Below, one piece after another: positions 16,863 to 23,779 of a stretch of DNA of 64,000 bases. Source of the DNA: Streptomyces sp. HNM0575 (lineage in GTDB: Bacteria > Actinomycetota > Actinomycetes > Streptomycetales > Streptomycetaceae); the NCBI RefSeq assembly GCF_012726265.1, contig NZ_JAASAG010000005.1, positions 186,001-250,000 on the forward strand, in the 5' to 3' direction. The first letter of the stretch is position 1. Each line of letters begins with the position of its first letter. A model generated the notes under the pieces. It searched no databases and was not told the origin of the DNA. It was given only the letters and a program-made list of their open reading frames with translations. Made by a program: the position numbers and the translations under genes.

Positions 16863-17360
16863 ATGGCTGACAAGACCACAGCTGACAAAAGCACACAGAC
16901 CTCGGGCACGGCCGACCCTCCCGCCGCGCTGCTCGCCGCTCCCGGCTATCAGGTCCGCCGTCTCTACCAGGCGTATCTCGCCGCCTGGGTGCGCAGCGTC
17001 GACCAGACGCTGACCGGGCCGCAGTTCGCGGTGCTCACCGCGGTCGACGCGGCCCCCGGGCACGACCAGAGCGCCATGGCGTCGGCGGTCGCCCTGGACA
17101 CCTCGACGATGGCGGACGTCGCGAGACGCCTGGAGAGGCGCGGGCTCATAGTGCGCCGCACCGCCGCCGACGACGGCCGCCGCAAGCTTCTGTACCTCAC
17201 CGACGAGGGCGAGAGCGCTCTTCGGGAGGCCGACGACCGCGCGCGGGCCCTGGACGAGCGCCTGCTGGAGCACTACGCGTCGGGCGGCGAACGCGCCCGG
17301 CTGATGCGGGAGTTGACGGCGCTCGCGGACCACTGGGAAGGACTCTCCGGGGACACCTGA
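16863..17360 (+). CDS. MarR-family regulator, probable pathway repressor (NicR-like)
   Basis: A protein of 165 residues from ATG 16863. The winged helix-turn-helix covers about residues 40-115: QFAVLTAVDAAPGHDQ, SAMASAVALDTSTMADVARRLERRG as recognition region, and the wing RTAADDGRRKLLYLT. Dimerisation helices lie at both ends. In Pseudomonas putida a MarR protein, NicR, represses nicotinate genes and is released by 6-hydroxynicotinate; this gene sits inside the equivalent cluster and two identical palindromic sites flank the cluster's transcription units. No strong ribosome binding site is visible before the ATG, so its own expression may be low or leaderless. Confidence 0.85.
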   Translation: MADKTTADKSTQTSGTADPPAALLAAPGYQVRRLYQAYLAAWVRSVDQTLTGPQFAVLTAVDAAPGHDQSAMASAVALDTSTMADVARRLERRGLIVRRTAADDGRRKLLYLTDEGESALREADDRARALDERLLEHYASGGERARLMRELTALADHWEGLSGDT

Positions 17361-17440
17361 CCCGGACCGCAGCAGGCCCTGACACGGGAGGACGCCCCGG
17401 GGGAGCGAACCCGGGGAAGCAAGGGCCTTGCGCGACCAAA

Positions 17441-17458
17441 TAGTACGTGTTCGGATTA
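17441..17458. promoter_or_regulatory. candidate NicR-type operator, copy 2
   Basis: An identical 18-bp copy of the 5200-5217 site, located 82 bp before the nicE GTG. Flanking bases differ between the two copies, so the conservation is confined to the presumed binding site. Confidence 0.65.
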
Positions 17459-17539
17459 ACTCTGTGTGCGGCTGCCGCTCGTGCCCTTCGTGCCCCTCTG
17501 CCGTACCGCCGGAACCGCCGGAACGACTGGAGGCGCCCC

Positions 17540-18427
17540 GTGACGAACCACGCAGGAAGCGCAGGCGAGACCGAGCGCGCAGGACAGGCGGAACGCGCAC
17601 CACAGGCTGAACGCGCAGGACAGGCTGAACGCGCGGAAGGCGCCGAACGCACGGGCCGGGCAGACCGTCCCGGTCGCGCGGACCACCACATAGGCCTGAT
17701 CGTGCCGAGCTCCAACCTCACGATGGAGACCGAACTGCCGCGCATGCTGCGAGCGCGCGAAGAGGCCCTGCCCGGTGACCGTTTCGTCTTCCACAGCAGC
17801 CGGATGCGGATGCAGAAGGTGACGCCGGAGCAGCTGAAGGAGATGAACGCCCAGACGGAGCGGGCAGCCCTCGAACTCGCCGACGCACGCCCGGACATCG
17901 TCGCCACCGCCTGCCTCGTGGCCATCATGGCGCAGGGTCCCGGTCACCACTGCGCCGCCGAGGACGAGATCACCGCCGTGCTCGACGGACAGGGCGCACC
18001 GGCCCCCGTCGTCTCCAGCGCGGGCGCCCTGCTCGCCGGGATCGGGGCGCTCGGCGCGAAGCGGGTCGCCGTGATCACCCCGTACATGAAGCCGCTCACC
18101 GAGACCGTCGTGAACTACATCGAGGACGCCGGCACCGAGGTCGTCGACTCCCTGAGCCTCGAAGTGCCGGACAATCTCGCGGTCGCCCGCCTCGACCCGC
18201 ACGGACTCCGCGACCACTGGCGGCGTCTCGACCTGACCCGTGCCGACGCGATCGTGCTGTCGGCGTGCGTGCAGATGCCGTCGCTGTCCGCGGTCCAGTA
18301 CGTGGAGGACGCCTCGGGCCTCCCGGTGCTCACGGCGGCGACCGCGACGACGTACCGCATCCTGGCCGAACTCGGCCTGGAAACCCGCGTCCCGGACGCG
18401 GGGGCCCTGCTGAACGGCGACTGCTGA
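17540..18427 (+). CDS. nicE: maleate cis-trans isomerase (NicE-like)
   Basis: A protein of 295 residues from GTG 17540, preceded by GGAGG. The first 48 residues are a Glu/Arg/Ala/Gly repeat. From HIGLIVPSSNLTMETELP onward it matches the Asp/Glu racemase-superfamily maleate isomerases, with the two catalytic cysteines Cys125 (TACLVAIMAQG) and Cys243 (SACVQMPS). The reaction turns maleate into fumarate, the last step before the TCA cycle. It has its own upstream operator copy, separating it from the main nic unit by the marR gene. An arylmalonate decarboxylase is the main structural alternative, but two cysteines fit the isomerase. Confidence 0.87.
   Translation: MTNHAGSAGETERAGQAERAPQAERAGQAERAEGAERTGRADRPGRADHHIGLIVPSSNLTMETELPRMLRAREEALPGDRFVFHSSRMRMQKVTPEQLKEMNAQTERAALELADARPDIVATACLVAIMAQGPGHHCAAEDEITAVLDGQGAPAPVVSSAGALLAGIGALGAKRVAVITPYMKPLTETVVNYIEDAGTEVVDSLSLEVPDNLAVARLDPHGLRDHWRRLDLTRADAIVLSACVQMPSLSAVQYVEDASGLPVLTAATATTYRILAELGLETRVPDAGALLNGDC
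17573..17635 (+). repeat. 18-bp tandem repeat at the nicE N-terminus
   Basis: Three units (17573, 17591, 17609) and a partial fourth encode Glu-Arg-Ala-Gly/Pro-Gln-Ala. The repeated region precedes the conserved enzyme core. Confidence 0.8.
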
Positions 18428-18446
18428 ACGGCGACTGCTGAACGGA
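18407..18446. repeat. 14-bp tandem repeat spanning the nicE stop codon
   Basis: CTGCTGAACGGCGA occurs at 18407-18420 and 18421-18434, then as a 12-bp partial copy. The nicE TGA lies inside the second unit. Confidence 0.75.
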
Positions 18447-18492
18447 CGTCTCCGACTCGGATGGCGCGCCGATCGCCGCGGTCGGTCTCCGC

Positions 18493-18675
18493 ATGCTCTG
18501 GTGCCCGGACATCTGGCAGTTGGACAATGGCGACATCGCGATCATCGGTCGCGACCTCACCGCCGACTACGGTCGACGTCTGCCGGAGGGAGTCTCCCTC
18601 GGGCCGGACGAGCGGCTGGTCGTCATTCCCGGAAACATGCTCAGCGCCGCAAAGGTAGACATACCCGATGCTTGA
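18493..18675 (+). CDS. short conserved companion of DUF6879
   Basis: A 60-residue protein, LWCPDIWQLDNGDIAIIG near the start and PDERLVVIPGNML near the end. Small proteins of this look commonly precede DUF6879 genes in Streptomyces, by my recollection. Its last 8 bp overlap the DUF6879 ATG, indicating coupled translation. The frame is open upstream to 18442 without a standard start codon but with protein-like sequence (DGAPIAAVGLR), so the real start may be further upstream and non-standard. Function unknown. Confidence 0.6.
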   Translation: MLWCPDIWQLDNGDIAIIGRDLTADYGRRLPEGVSLGPDERLVVIPGNMLSAAKVDIPDA

Positions 18676-19291
18676 TCTCCGTGTCCCGTCCCTCCCGTCC
18701 GAACGGGGCGAACCGCTCGACGACGACGCCTACGTCAGCGACTTCCGCAAGCGGCGCAGGGCCGTCCACAACGCTGAGTCCTGGAAGCTCGAACGATTGC
18801 AGCACTTCGAGGAGGAAGAGAGCCCGACCCGTGACGCGCTCCGCAGGGGCGACTGGCCCGCGGTGCTGCGACTCGTCGAGGACGGGCGCGAAGCCGCGGA
18901 GCGGGCCGCGGAGGACGACAGGCGGCGGAATTCGCCCTTCCTGCGGTTACGCGTGGTGGAAGAGCCGCTGACTCCCTATATGCAGTGGGAACTCCACTGG
19001 CTCAAAATGCGGGCGGAGGCCGGACACCGGACGCGCGTGCTGCCTGCCGAGGACGTCGGCGCCGACGAGACCGGTGGCCTGCTGCCCGAGATCGTCATTC
19101 TCGGCGGCCGTGTCCTGTATCAGCTCCTCTATGACGGAACGGGGACCTTCGAAAGCGCCGTCCGTTTCACCGCCCCCGAAGTCGTGGACCCGTGGGTGAA
19201 TTACGTGAAGCAGGCTTCGGATGTGGCTGAGGACATCCGGACGTACTTCGACCGCGCGGTGGCACACCTTCCGCCGCCCCCGGCGGCATGA
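18668..19291 (+). CDS. DUF6879-family protein
   Basis: A 207-residue soluble protein with features of DUF6879: a charged helical N-terminus (YVSDFRKRRRAVHNAESWKL), the core LRLRVVEEPLTPYMQWELHW, then FGGR-like EIVILGGRVLYQLLYD and a C-terminal helix. Such proteins are abundant in Streptomyces next to small DNA-binding or DUF397-type proteins and are suspected regulators; no activity is established. Residue 94 is a TTA codon (18947-18949), so translation should depend on the bldA tRNA. The final A of its TGA is the fourth base of an ATGA that could start the following STAND gene. Confidence 0.8.
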   Translation: MLDLRVPSLPSERGEPLDDDAYVSDFRKRRRAVHNAESWKLERLQHFEEEESPTRDALRRGDWPAVLRLVEDGREAAERAAEDDRRRNSPFLRLRVVEEPLTPYMQWELHWLKMRAEAGHRTRVLPAEDVGADETGGLLPEIVILGGRVLYQLLYDGTGTFESAVRFTAPEVVDPWVNYVKQASDVAEDIRTYFDRAVAHLPPPPAA

Positions 19292-19420
19292 GAGGAGCGG
19301 GTCATCGGCGCGCCCGGAAATGACGGAGCCGGAAACGACGCAGCCGGAAACGACGGAGGCGGCCCGGGGAGTCCACCGGACAGGGAGTCGTGGAACGACC
19401 TGTCGGGGTCGTCCCGTGAC

Positions 19421-21748
19421 GTGGTGCAGGCCGGCAACGTCTCCGGCGACATCCACTTCCATCCGGGCCCGCCCCTGCCGAACGCGGGCCCCACTCCCCG
19501 GCAACTCCCGGCGGACGTCCGCACCTTCGTCAACCGTACGGACGAACTGCGCAGCCTCGACGCGATCCTGACCGGCCAGAGCGGCGAACGACTGGTCGTC
19601 TCCGTCCACGTGGTGGCCGGCACGGCGGGCGCCGGGAAGACGTCGCTCGTGCTGCACTGGGCGCACCAGGTGAAGGACCGGTTTCCCGACGGGCAGTTCT
19701 TCGTGAACCTGCGTGGCTACGACCCCGGCGAGCCCGTCCCGGCGGAGCACGCACTGCGGAGGTTCTTACGCGCGCTCGGCGTCGGTGACGATCAGGTACC
19801 TCAGGACGTCGACGACGCGGCCGCCCTGTACCGCTCGCTGCTCGCCGACCGTCGTGTGCTGATCGTGCTCGACAACGCCGCGACGGTCAGCCAGGTGCGT
19901 CCGCTGCTGCCGGGCATCGGCAAGAGCCTGGTCGTGGTGACGAGCCGCAATCGCCTCGCCGGTCTCGCCATACGTGACGGGGCCCGCCGAATGACCCTCG
20001 GCACCCTCCCGGAAGACGAAGCGATCGCTCTGCTGCGCGTGCTCACCAGCGGCTACCGTCCCGAGGACGACGAGGCGAAGCTCACCGAACTCGCCCGTCT
20101 GTGCGCCCGGTTGCCGCTCGCGTTGCGTATCGCCGCGGAACGAGCCGCCAGCCACCCCCACATGCGGATCGACGACCTGATCGCCGACTTGCAGGACGAG
20201 TCGGCGCTTTGGGACGCGCTCAGCACGGGGATCGACGAAGAGGCGGAAGCGGTCCGTTCGGTCTTCGCCTGGTCGTACCGCGCCCTTCCTCCGCACTCCG
20301 CGCGGCTGTTCCGCCTGATGGGAGTCCATCCCGGGCCGGAGTTCAGTCTCCACGCGGCGGCGGCGCTCGCGGACCTGCCGCTGGGCAGGGCGAGGCAGCT
20401 CCTGGACGACCTCGTCGGTGCCCATCTGCTCGAACAGACGGCGCCGGACCACTTCCAGTTTCACGATCTGCTGCGTGCCTACGCCACCGAGCAGGCGCAG
20501 CGCGAAGAGCCCGCCGAGGAGCGGAGGTCGGCGCTGCGCAGGGTGCTGGAGTGGTATCTCACCACCGCACTGACGGCTCAGCGGTGGATCAGGCCCTCCG
20601 CGGTGCTTCCCCTGCCGGAGCCGAACGACCCCGAGCCTCCGCTGCTGCTGGCGGACTACGACGCAGCGGTCGACTGGGCGGAGCGCGAGCGCGCGGCTCT
20701 CCTCCGTACGGTTCCGGCTGCCGTGCCGGAGGGATTCGACACCCTGGCGTGGCAGTCGGCGGAGGCGCTGTGGAACGCCCGTCCTCCATCGGCGCCCGTC
20801 GCCGACTGGCTCGACGTGGGACGTGCGGGCCTGGCGGCAGCCGAGCGAGCAGGTGAACAGGCCGCCGTCGTCCGCCTGTTGCACTACCTCGGCATGGCCT
20901 TCCGGCAGTGCCGGCGCCTGGACGAAGGACTGCGATGTCACGAACGGGCTCTGGAAATCTCGCGTGCGGCGGAAATGCGCTACGAGGAGGGGCGTTCCCA
21001 CAACCTCATCGGGCTGATCCACCTGGAGTTCCGCCGACTGGGCCAGGCCGCAGGCGAGTTCGACCGCGCCGCCGGGATCTTCCGCGAATGCGATGACCCC
21101 CGGAGGGCGGCGGTGGCCCTGTCCAACACGGCCAGCACGCACCTGGACGCGGGGCACCTGGCCGAGGCGGGGGCGGCGGTCCGGGAGGCACTCGCGGCTC
21201 ACCGTGCCCTGAACAACGCGGAGAGCGTGGGCAACGCGCTCTCCATCCTGGCTGAACTCCTGCGCGAGCAGGGCGAGTCGACGGCGGCACGGGAGGCGAT
21301 CGACGAGGCTCTGGACATCGCGCTGAGCCGGCGCAATCACACATTGGAAGGCTTCTGGCTGCTCACCCTCGGCGACATCCAGCGCGCCGCCGGGCAGTAC
21401 GGCGACGCCTCGGCCTCCTATCAGCGCTCCGCCAGGATCCACCGCCGTCTCGGCGACCGCAGCCGCGAAGCGCTGGCATGGCGCGGCACAGGGCTGACGT
21501 ATGCCGCCACGGACCGTGCGGACGAGGCCGCGGCGTTCCATCAGCAGGCCGCCGTCGTGCATGCCGGGCTCGGCGACGACTGGCAGCGTGCCCTGGAGCT
21601 CGGCCATCTGGCCGCGGCCGTGCACCACAGGGATCCCGAGGCGGCCCGTACGCAGCGGGCCGAGGCCCTGAGCCTGATCGCCACGTACAACGATCCGCGG
21701 GCCGTGGACGTGAGGCGCCACATCGAGGAGCGAGTGGCGCTTCCCTAG
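19421..21748 (+). CDS. NLR-like STAND ATPase with TPR repeats and RHIM-like N-terminal motif
   Basis: At least 775 residues. At the N-terminus, DVVQAGNVSGDIHFH resembles RHIM-like amyloid signalling motifs reported on actinobacterial NLRs. An NB-ARC ATPase follows: Walker A AGTAGAGKTS (Lys73), Walker B RVLIVLDNAA, sensor VVVTSRNR, GLPL-like ARLPLALR and MHD-like FHDLLRAYA. The C-terminal 300 residues are TPR-like helical repeats. Residue 116 is a TTA codon (19766-19768). GTG 19421 is the first standard start, but the same frame is open from 19292 and encodes family-like sequence (ESWNDLSGSSRD), so the 5' end is probably longer: a 1-nt shift from ATG 19288 would restore it. An AfsR-type regulator without its DNA-binding part is an alternative. 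Confidence 0.82.
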   Translation: MVQAGNVSGDIHFHPGPPLPNAGPTPRQLPADVRTFVNRTDELRSLDAILTGQSGERLVVSVHVVAGTAGAGKTSLVLHWAHQVKDRFPDGQFFVNLRGYDPGEPVPAEHALRRFLRALGVGDDQVPQDVDDAAALYRSLLADRRVLIVLDNAATVSQVRPLLPGIGKSLVVVTSRNRLAGLAIRDGARRMTLGTLPEDEAIALLRVLTSGYRPEDDEAKLTELARLCARLPLALRIAAERAASHPHMRIDDLIADLQDESALWDALSTGIDEEAEAVRSVFAWSYRALPPHSARLFRLMGVHPGPEFSLHAAAALADLPLGRARQLLDDLVGAHLLEQTAPDHFQFHDLLRAYATEQAQREEPAEERRSALRRVLEWYLTTALTAQRWIRPSAVLPLPEPNDPEPPLLLADYDAAVDWAERERAALLRTVPAAVPEGFDTLAWQSAEALWNARPPSAPVADWLDVGRAGLAAAERAGEQAAVVRLLHYLGMAFRQCRRLDEGLRCHERALEISRAAEMRYEEGRSHNLIGLIHLEFRRLGQAAGEFDRAAGIFRECDDPRRAAVALSNTASTHLDAGHLAEAGAAVREALAAHRALNNAESVGNALSILAELLREQGESTAAREAIDEALDIALSRRNHTLEGFWLLTLGDIQRAAGQYGDASASYQRSARIHRRLGDRSREALAWRGTGLTYAATDRADEAAAFHQQAAVVHAGLGDDWQRALELGHLAAAVHHRDPEAARTQRAEALSLIATYNDPRAVDVRRHIEERVALP

Positions 21749-21872
21749 GGGCCTTCCCGCAGATCGCCCCGATTCCGCACGTGGTGTGTTGATCGCCGCC
21801 GCCGGGAACTGCCAGCGTCGTGGTGGCGGGGCCGCGGTCGGCGGCCCGTGACGGGAAGGCCGGTGTTCGGCG

Positions 21873-22145
21873 GTGGCCGATGAGGCGGGCGTGTGGGAGG
21901 TGCGGCTCGGGCTGTACTGCACGCGTGAGCAGGCGGAGGAGATCCGGGAGCGGATCGGCCGGCTTCTGTGTCCCGACCCCGAGCACGCTCCGCCCTGCCC
22001 GGTGCCGTGGTCGGTCTCGCTCCGGGGCTCCGGACCGGGCTCGGTCGAGGACGCGGGCGGTGAAGGGGACGTCGCGGAGGACTATCCCGAACTGGTCGAG
22101 CAGGCGCACATCGAGCAGCCCTGGCAGCGGGGTCGGCGAGAGTAG
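21873..22145 (+). CDS. small hypothetical protein
   Basis: A 90-residue protein starting at GTG 21873. It begins VWEVRLGLYCTREQAEEIRERIGRLL as a beta strand and helix, followed by CPDPEHAPPCPVPW and an acidic, Pro-rich tail ending in DYPELVEQAHIEQPW. The layout suggests a small alpha/beta domain of a type I have seen as conserved hypothetical in Streptomyces. It lies 124 bp after the STAND gene on the same strand and might belong to that locus. No ribosome binding site is strong. No function is proposed. Confidence 0.5.
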   Translation: MADEAGVWEVRLGLYCTREQAEEIRERIGRLLCPDPEHAPPCPVPWSVSLRGSGPGSVEDAGGEGDVAEDYPELVEQAHIEQPWQRGRRE

Positions 22146-22567
22146 CGACCGACCGGGGCGTCGCGCGCCGCGGTGGCGTGCGTGTGCCACGGGTTCGTGA
22201 GGCCGCCGCCCCGCGCCCGCACGCCGCACCCCGCCCCTTCCGCATGACCGGAAGATCCGTCAACTGAGCCCCGCCGCACGGAGGTTGAGCCCGGCGGCAC
22301 ACCAGGCGCCGGCACCGGCAACGCCCGTGCGGGCACGGGCAGTTGTCCGCTTCTCCCGTTATCAGGCGGATCAATCTGACATTTCGTCCCCACTCATATG
22401 TTTCACTTTTTTAACTTTGAAACAGCGTCTTGCGTGGACCGGAGGCCTGGGCAAGCATTCCGTTCAGCGCTTGTCAGGGACACGGCGTTCACCCGTCGTG
22501 CGCTGCTGGCTGCGCTCCAACGGGCCCACCACCCCAAGGGGCCCCCGTTCTCCTACTGGAGGAATCA
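22146..22567. other. promoter region of the secreted protease
   Basis: About 420 bp without a gene. Between 22375 and 22430 there is an A/T-rich island unusual for this DNA, containing the inverted repeat at 22399-22424. GGAGG immediately precedes the protease GTG. Confidence 0.5.
22399..22424. promoter_or_regulatory. inverted repeat in A/T-rich protease promoter
   Basis: TGTTTCA and TGAAACA are perfect 7-bp arms separated by 12 bp of mostly T and A. The pair lies 144 bp before the protease start and could bind a regulator or overlap the promoter. Confidence 0.45.
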
Positions 22568-23470
22568 GTGAGGATCACGCGCACCACCCCCCATCGCACC
22601 TTTGCGAGACGCGCGCGGCTGATCGCAGTGACATCCGGCTTCGCGGTCGCCGCGGCGCTCGCCCTTCCGGCGAGCGGCGCCTCCGCGTCCGAGCCCGCCC
22701 CCACCCAGTTCAGCGCCGCAGCGCTCAGCGACGCGAGCCAGGCACTGCGCACCGCTCACATCGGCGGCGTCGCCTGGTACACGGACAAGAAGACCGACAA
22801 GGTCGTCGTGACGGCGGACAGCACCGTCACCAAGGCCGACCTCGCCAAGGTCAAGAAGGAGGCCGGCGTCAACGCCGGCGCCTACGAGATCAAGCGCACC
22901 CCCGGCAAGTTCAACAAGCTCATAGCCGGCGGCGAGGCCATCACCACGGGCGGCGCGCGCTGCTCGCTCGGCTTCAACGTGCAGGACGGCAGCGGCAACA
23001 AGTTCGCGCTGACGGCCGGTCACTGCACCAACATCGGGAGTTCCTGGTCGATCGGTACGACCGCGGGCAGCAGCTTCCCCGGCAACGACTACGGCATCAT
23101 CCGCCACTCCGACCCGAGCGCGGCGGACGGCCGGGTCTACCTCTACAACGGCTCGTACCAGGAGATCACCGGTGCGGGCAACGCCTCCGTAGGCCAGTCC
23201 GTGCAGCGCAGCGGCAGCACGACCGGCGTGCACGGCGGCACGGTCACCGGTCTGAACGCGACCGTCGACTACGGTGCCGACGGAATCGTCTCCGGCCTCA
23301 TCCAGACCAACGTCTGCGCCGAGCCCGGCGACAGCGGCGGCTCGCTCTTCGCGGGCAGCACCGCTCTCGGCATGACCTCCGGCGGCAGCGGCAACTGCTC
23401 CTCCGGCGGTACGACGTTCTTCCAGCCGGTCACCGAGGCGCTGAGCGCGTATGGAGTGAGCATCATCTGA
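22568..23470 (+). CDS. secreted streptogrisin-type serine protease (S1E family)
   Basis: A 300-residue preproprotein from GTG 22568. Signal peptide to about residue 40 (hydrophobic stretch, then SGASASE), a propeptide to about residue 115 with the usual alpha/beta pro-domain (ADLAKVKKEAGVNAGAYEI), then the mature chymotrypsin-fold protease. Catalytic residues are His152 (LTAGHCTN), Asp174 (GNDYGIIR) and Ser256 (GDSGGSLF). The four mature-domain cysteines fit the two disulfides of streptogrisins A and B. It is exported, self-processed and degrades extracellular protein. GGAGG precedes the start. Confidence 0.93.
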   Translation: MRITRTTPHRTFARRARLIAVTSGFAVAAALALPASGASASEPAPTQFSAAALSDASQALRTAHIGGVAWYTDKKTDKVVVTADSTVTKADLAKVKKEAGVNAGAYEIKRTPGKFNKLIAGGEAITTGGARCSLGFNVQDGSGNKFALTAGHCTNIGSSWSIGTTAGSSFPGNDYGIIRHSDPSAADGRVYLYNGSYQEITGAGNASVGQSVQRSGSTTGVHGGTVTGLNATVDYGADGIVSGLIQTNVCAEPGDSGGSLFAGSTALGMTSGGSGNCSSGGTTFFQPVTEALSAYGVSII

Positions 23471-23779
23471 CGCCGCTCGCCGCGCCGCGGCACGGCACAT
23501 CCGCGTACGCAGCACAGGTGCGCATGGCTCGTACGCAGATGGCACACGCACGGCAGGGACCGACCCTGCAAGATCAGGGCGCCGGCCCGTGCACCCAGCC
23601 CAGGGTGCGCGGGCCGGCGTCGTCTTCGTGCACGGCCACGGGCGTCCCGGCCCGTGCACAGTCCGAGCGGCGCCGCCCGGCGCCGGGTGGTGCCGAGCGG
23701 TGGCCGGGCAGAGCAGGAAGAGGCAAAGTAAGATGCAATCTAAGTAAGATTCGATCTGACTTTGTTGCCGGAGGTTCGC
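23471..23779. other. intergenic region upstream of the archaeal-type ATPase
   Basis: About 310 bp; no gene seen. A short duplicated A/T-rich element sits at 23726-23757, directly before the ATPase ribosome binding site (GGAGG). Confidence 0.5.
23726..23757. promoter_or_regulatory. tandem AGAT-N3-ATCT sites
   Basis: Two adjacent 16-bp units, AAGTAAGATGCAATCT and AAGTAAGATTCGATCT. Each contains the palindrome AGAT-N3-ATCT. They end 22 bp before the ATPase GTG, so a protein bound here could block transcription start or early elongation. Confidence 0.6.

Noticed and set aside
21873..22145. the small protein as an effector partner carrying the RHIM-like motif of the STAND protein
   Set aside because: No VQ-A-G-like motif is present in its 90 residues, so no pairing can be claimed.
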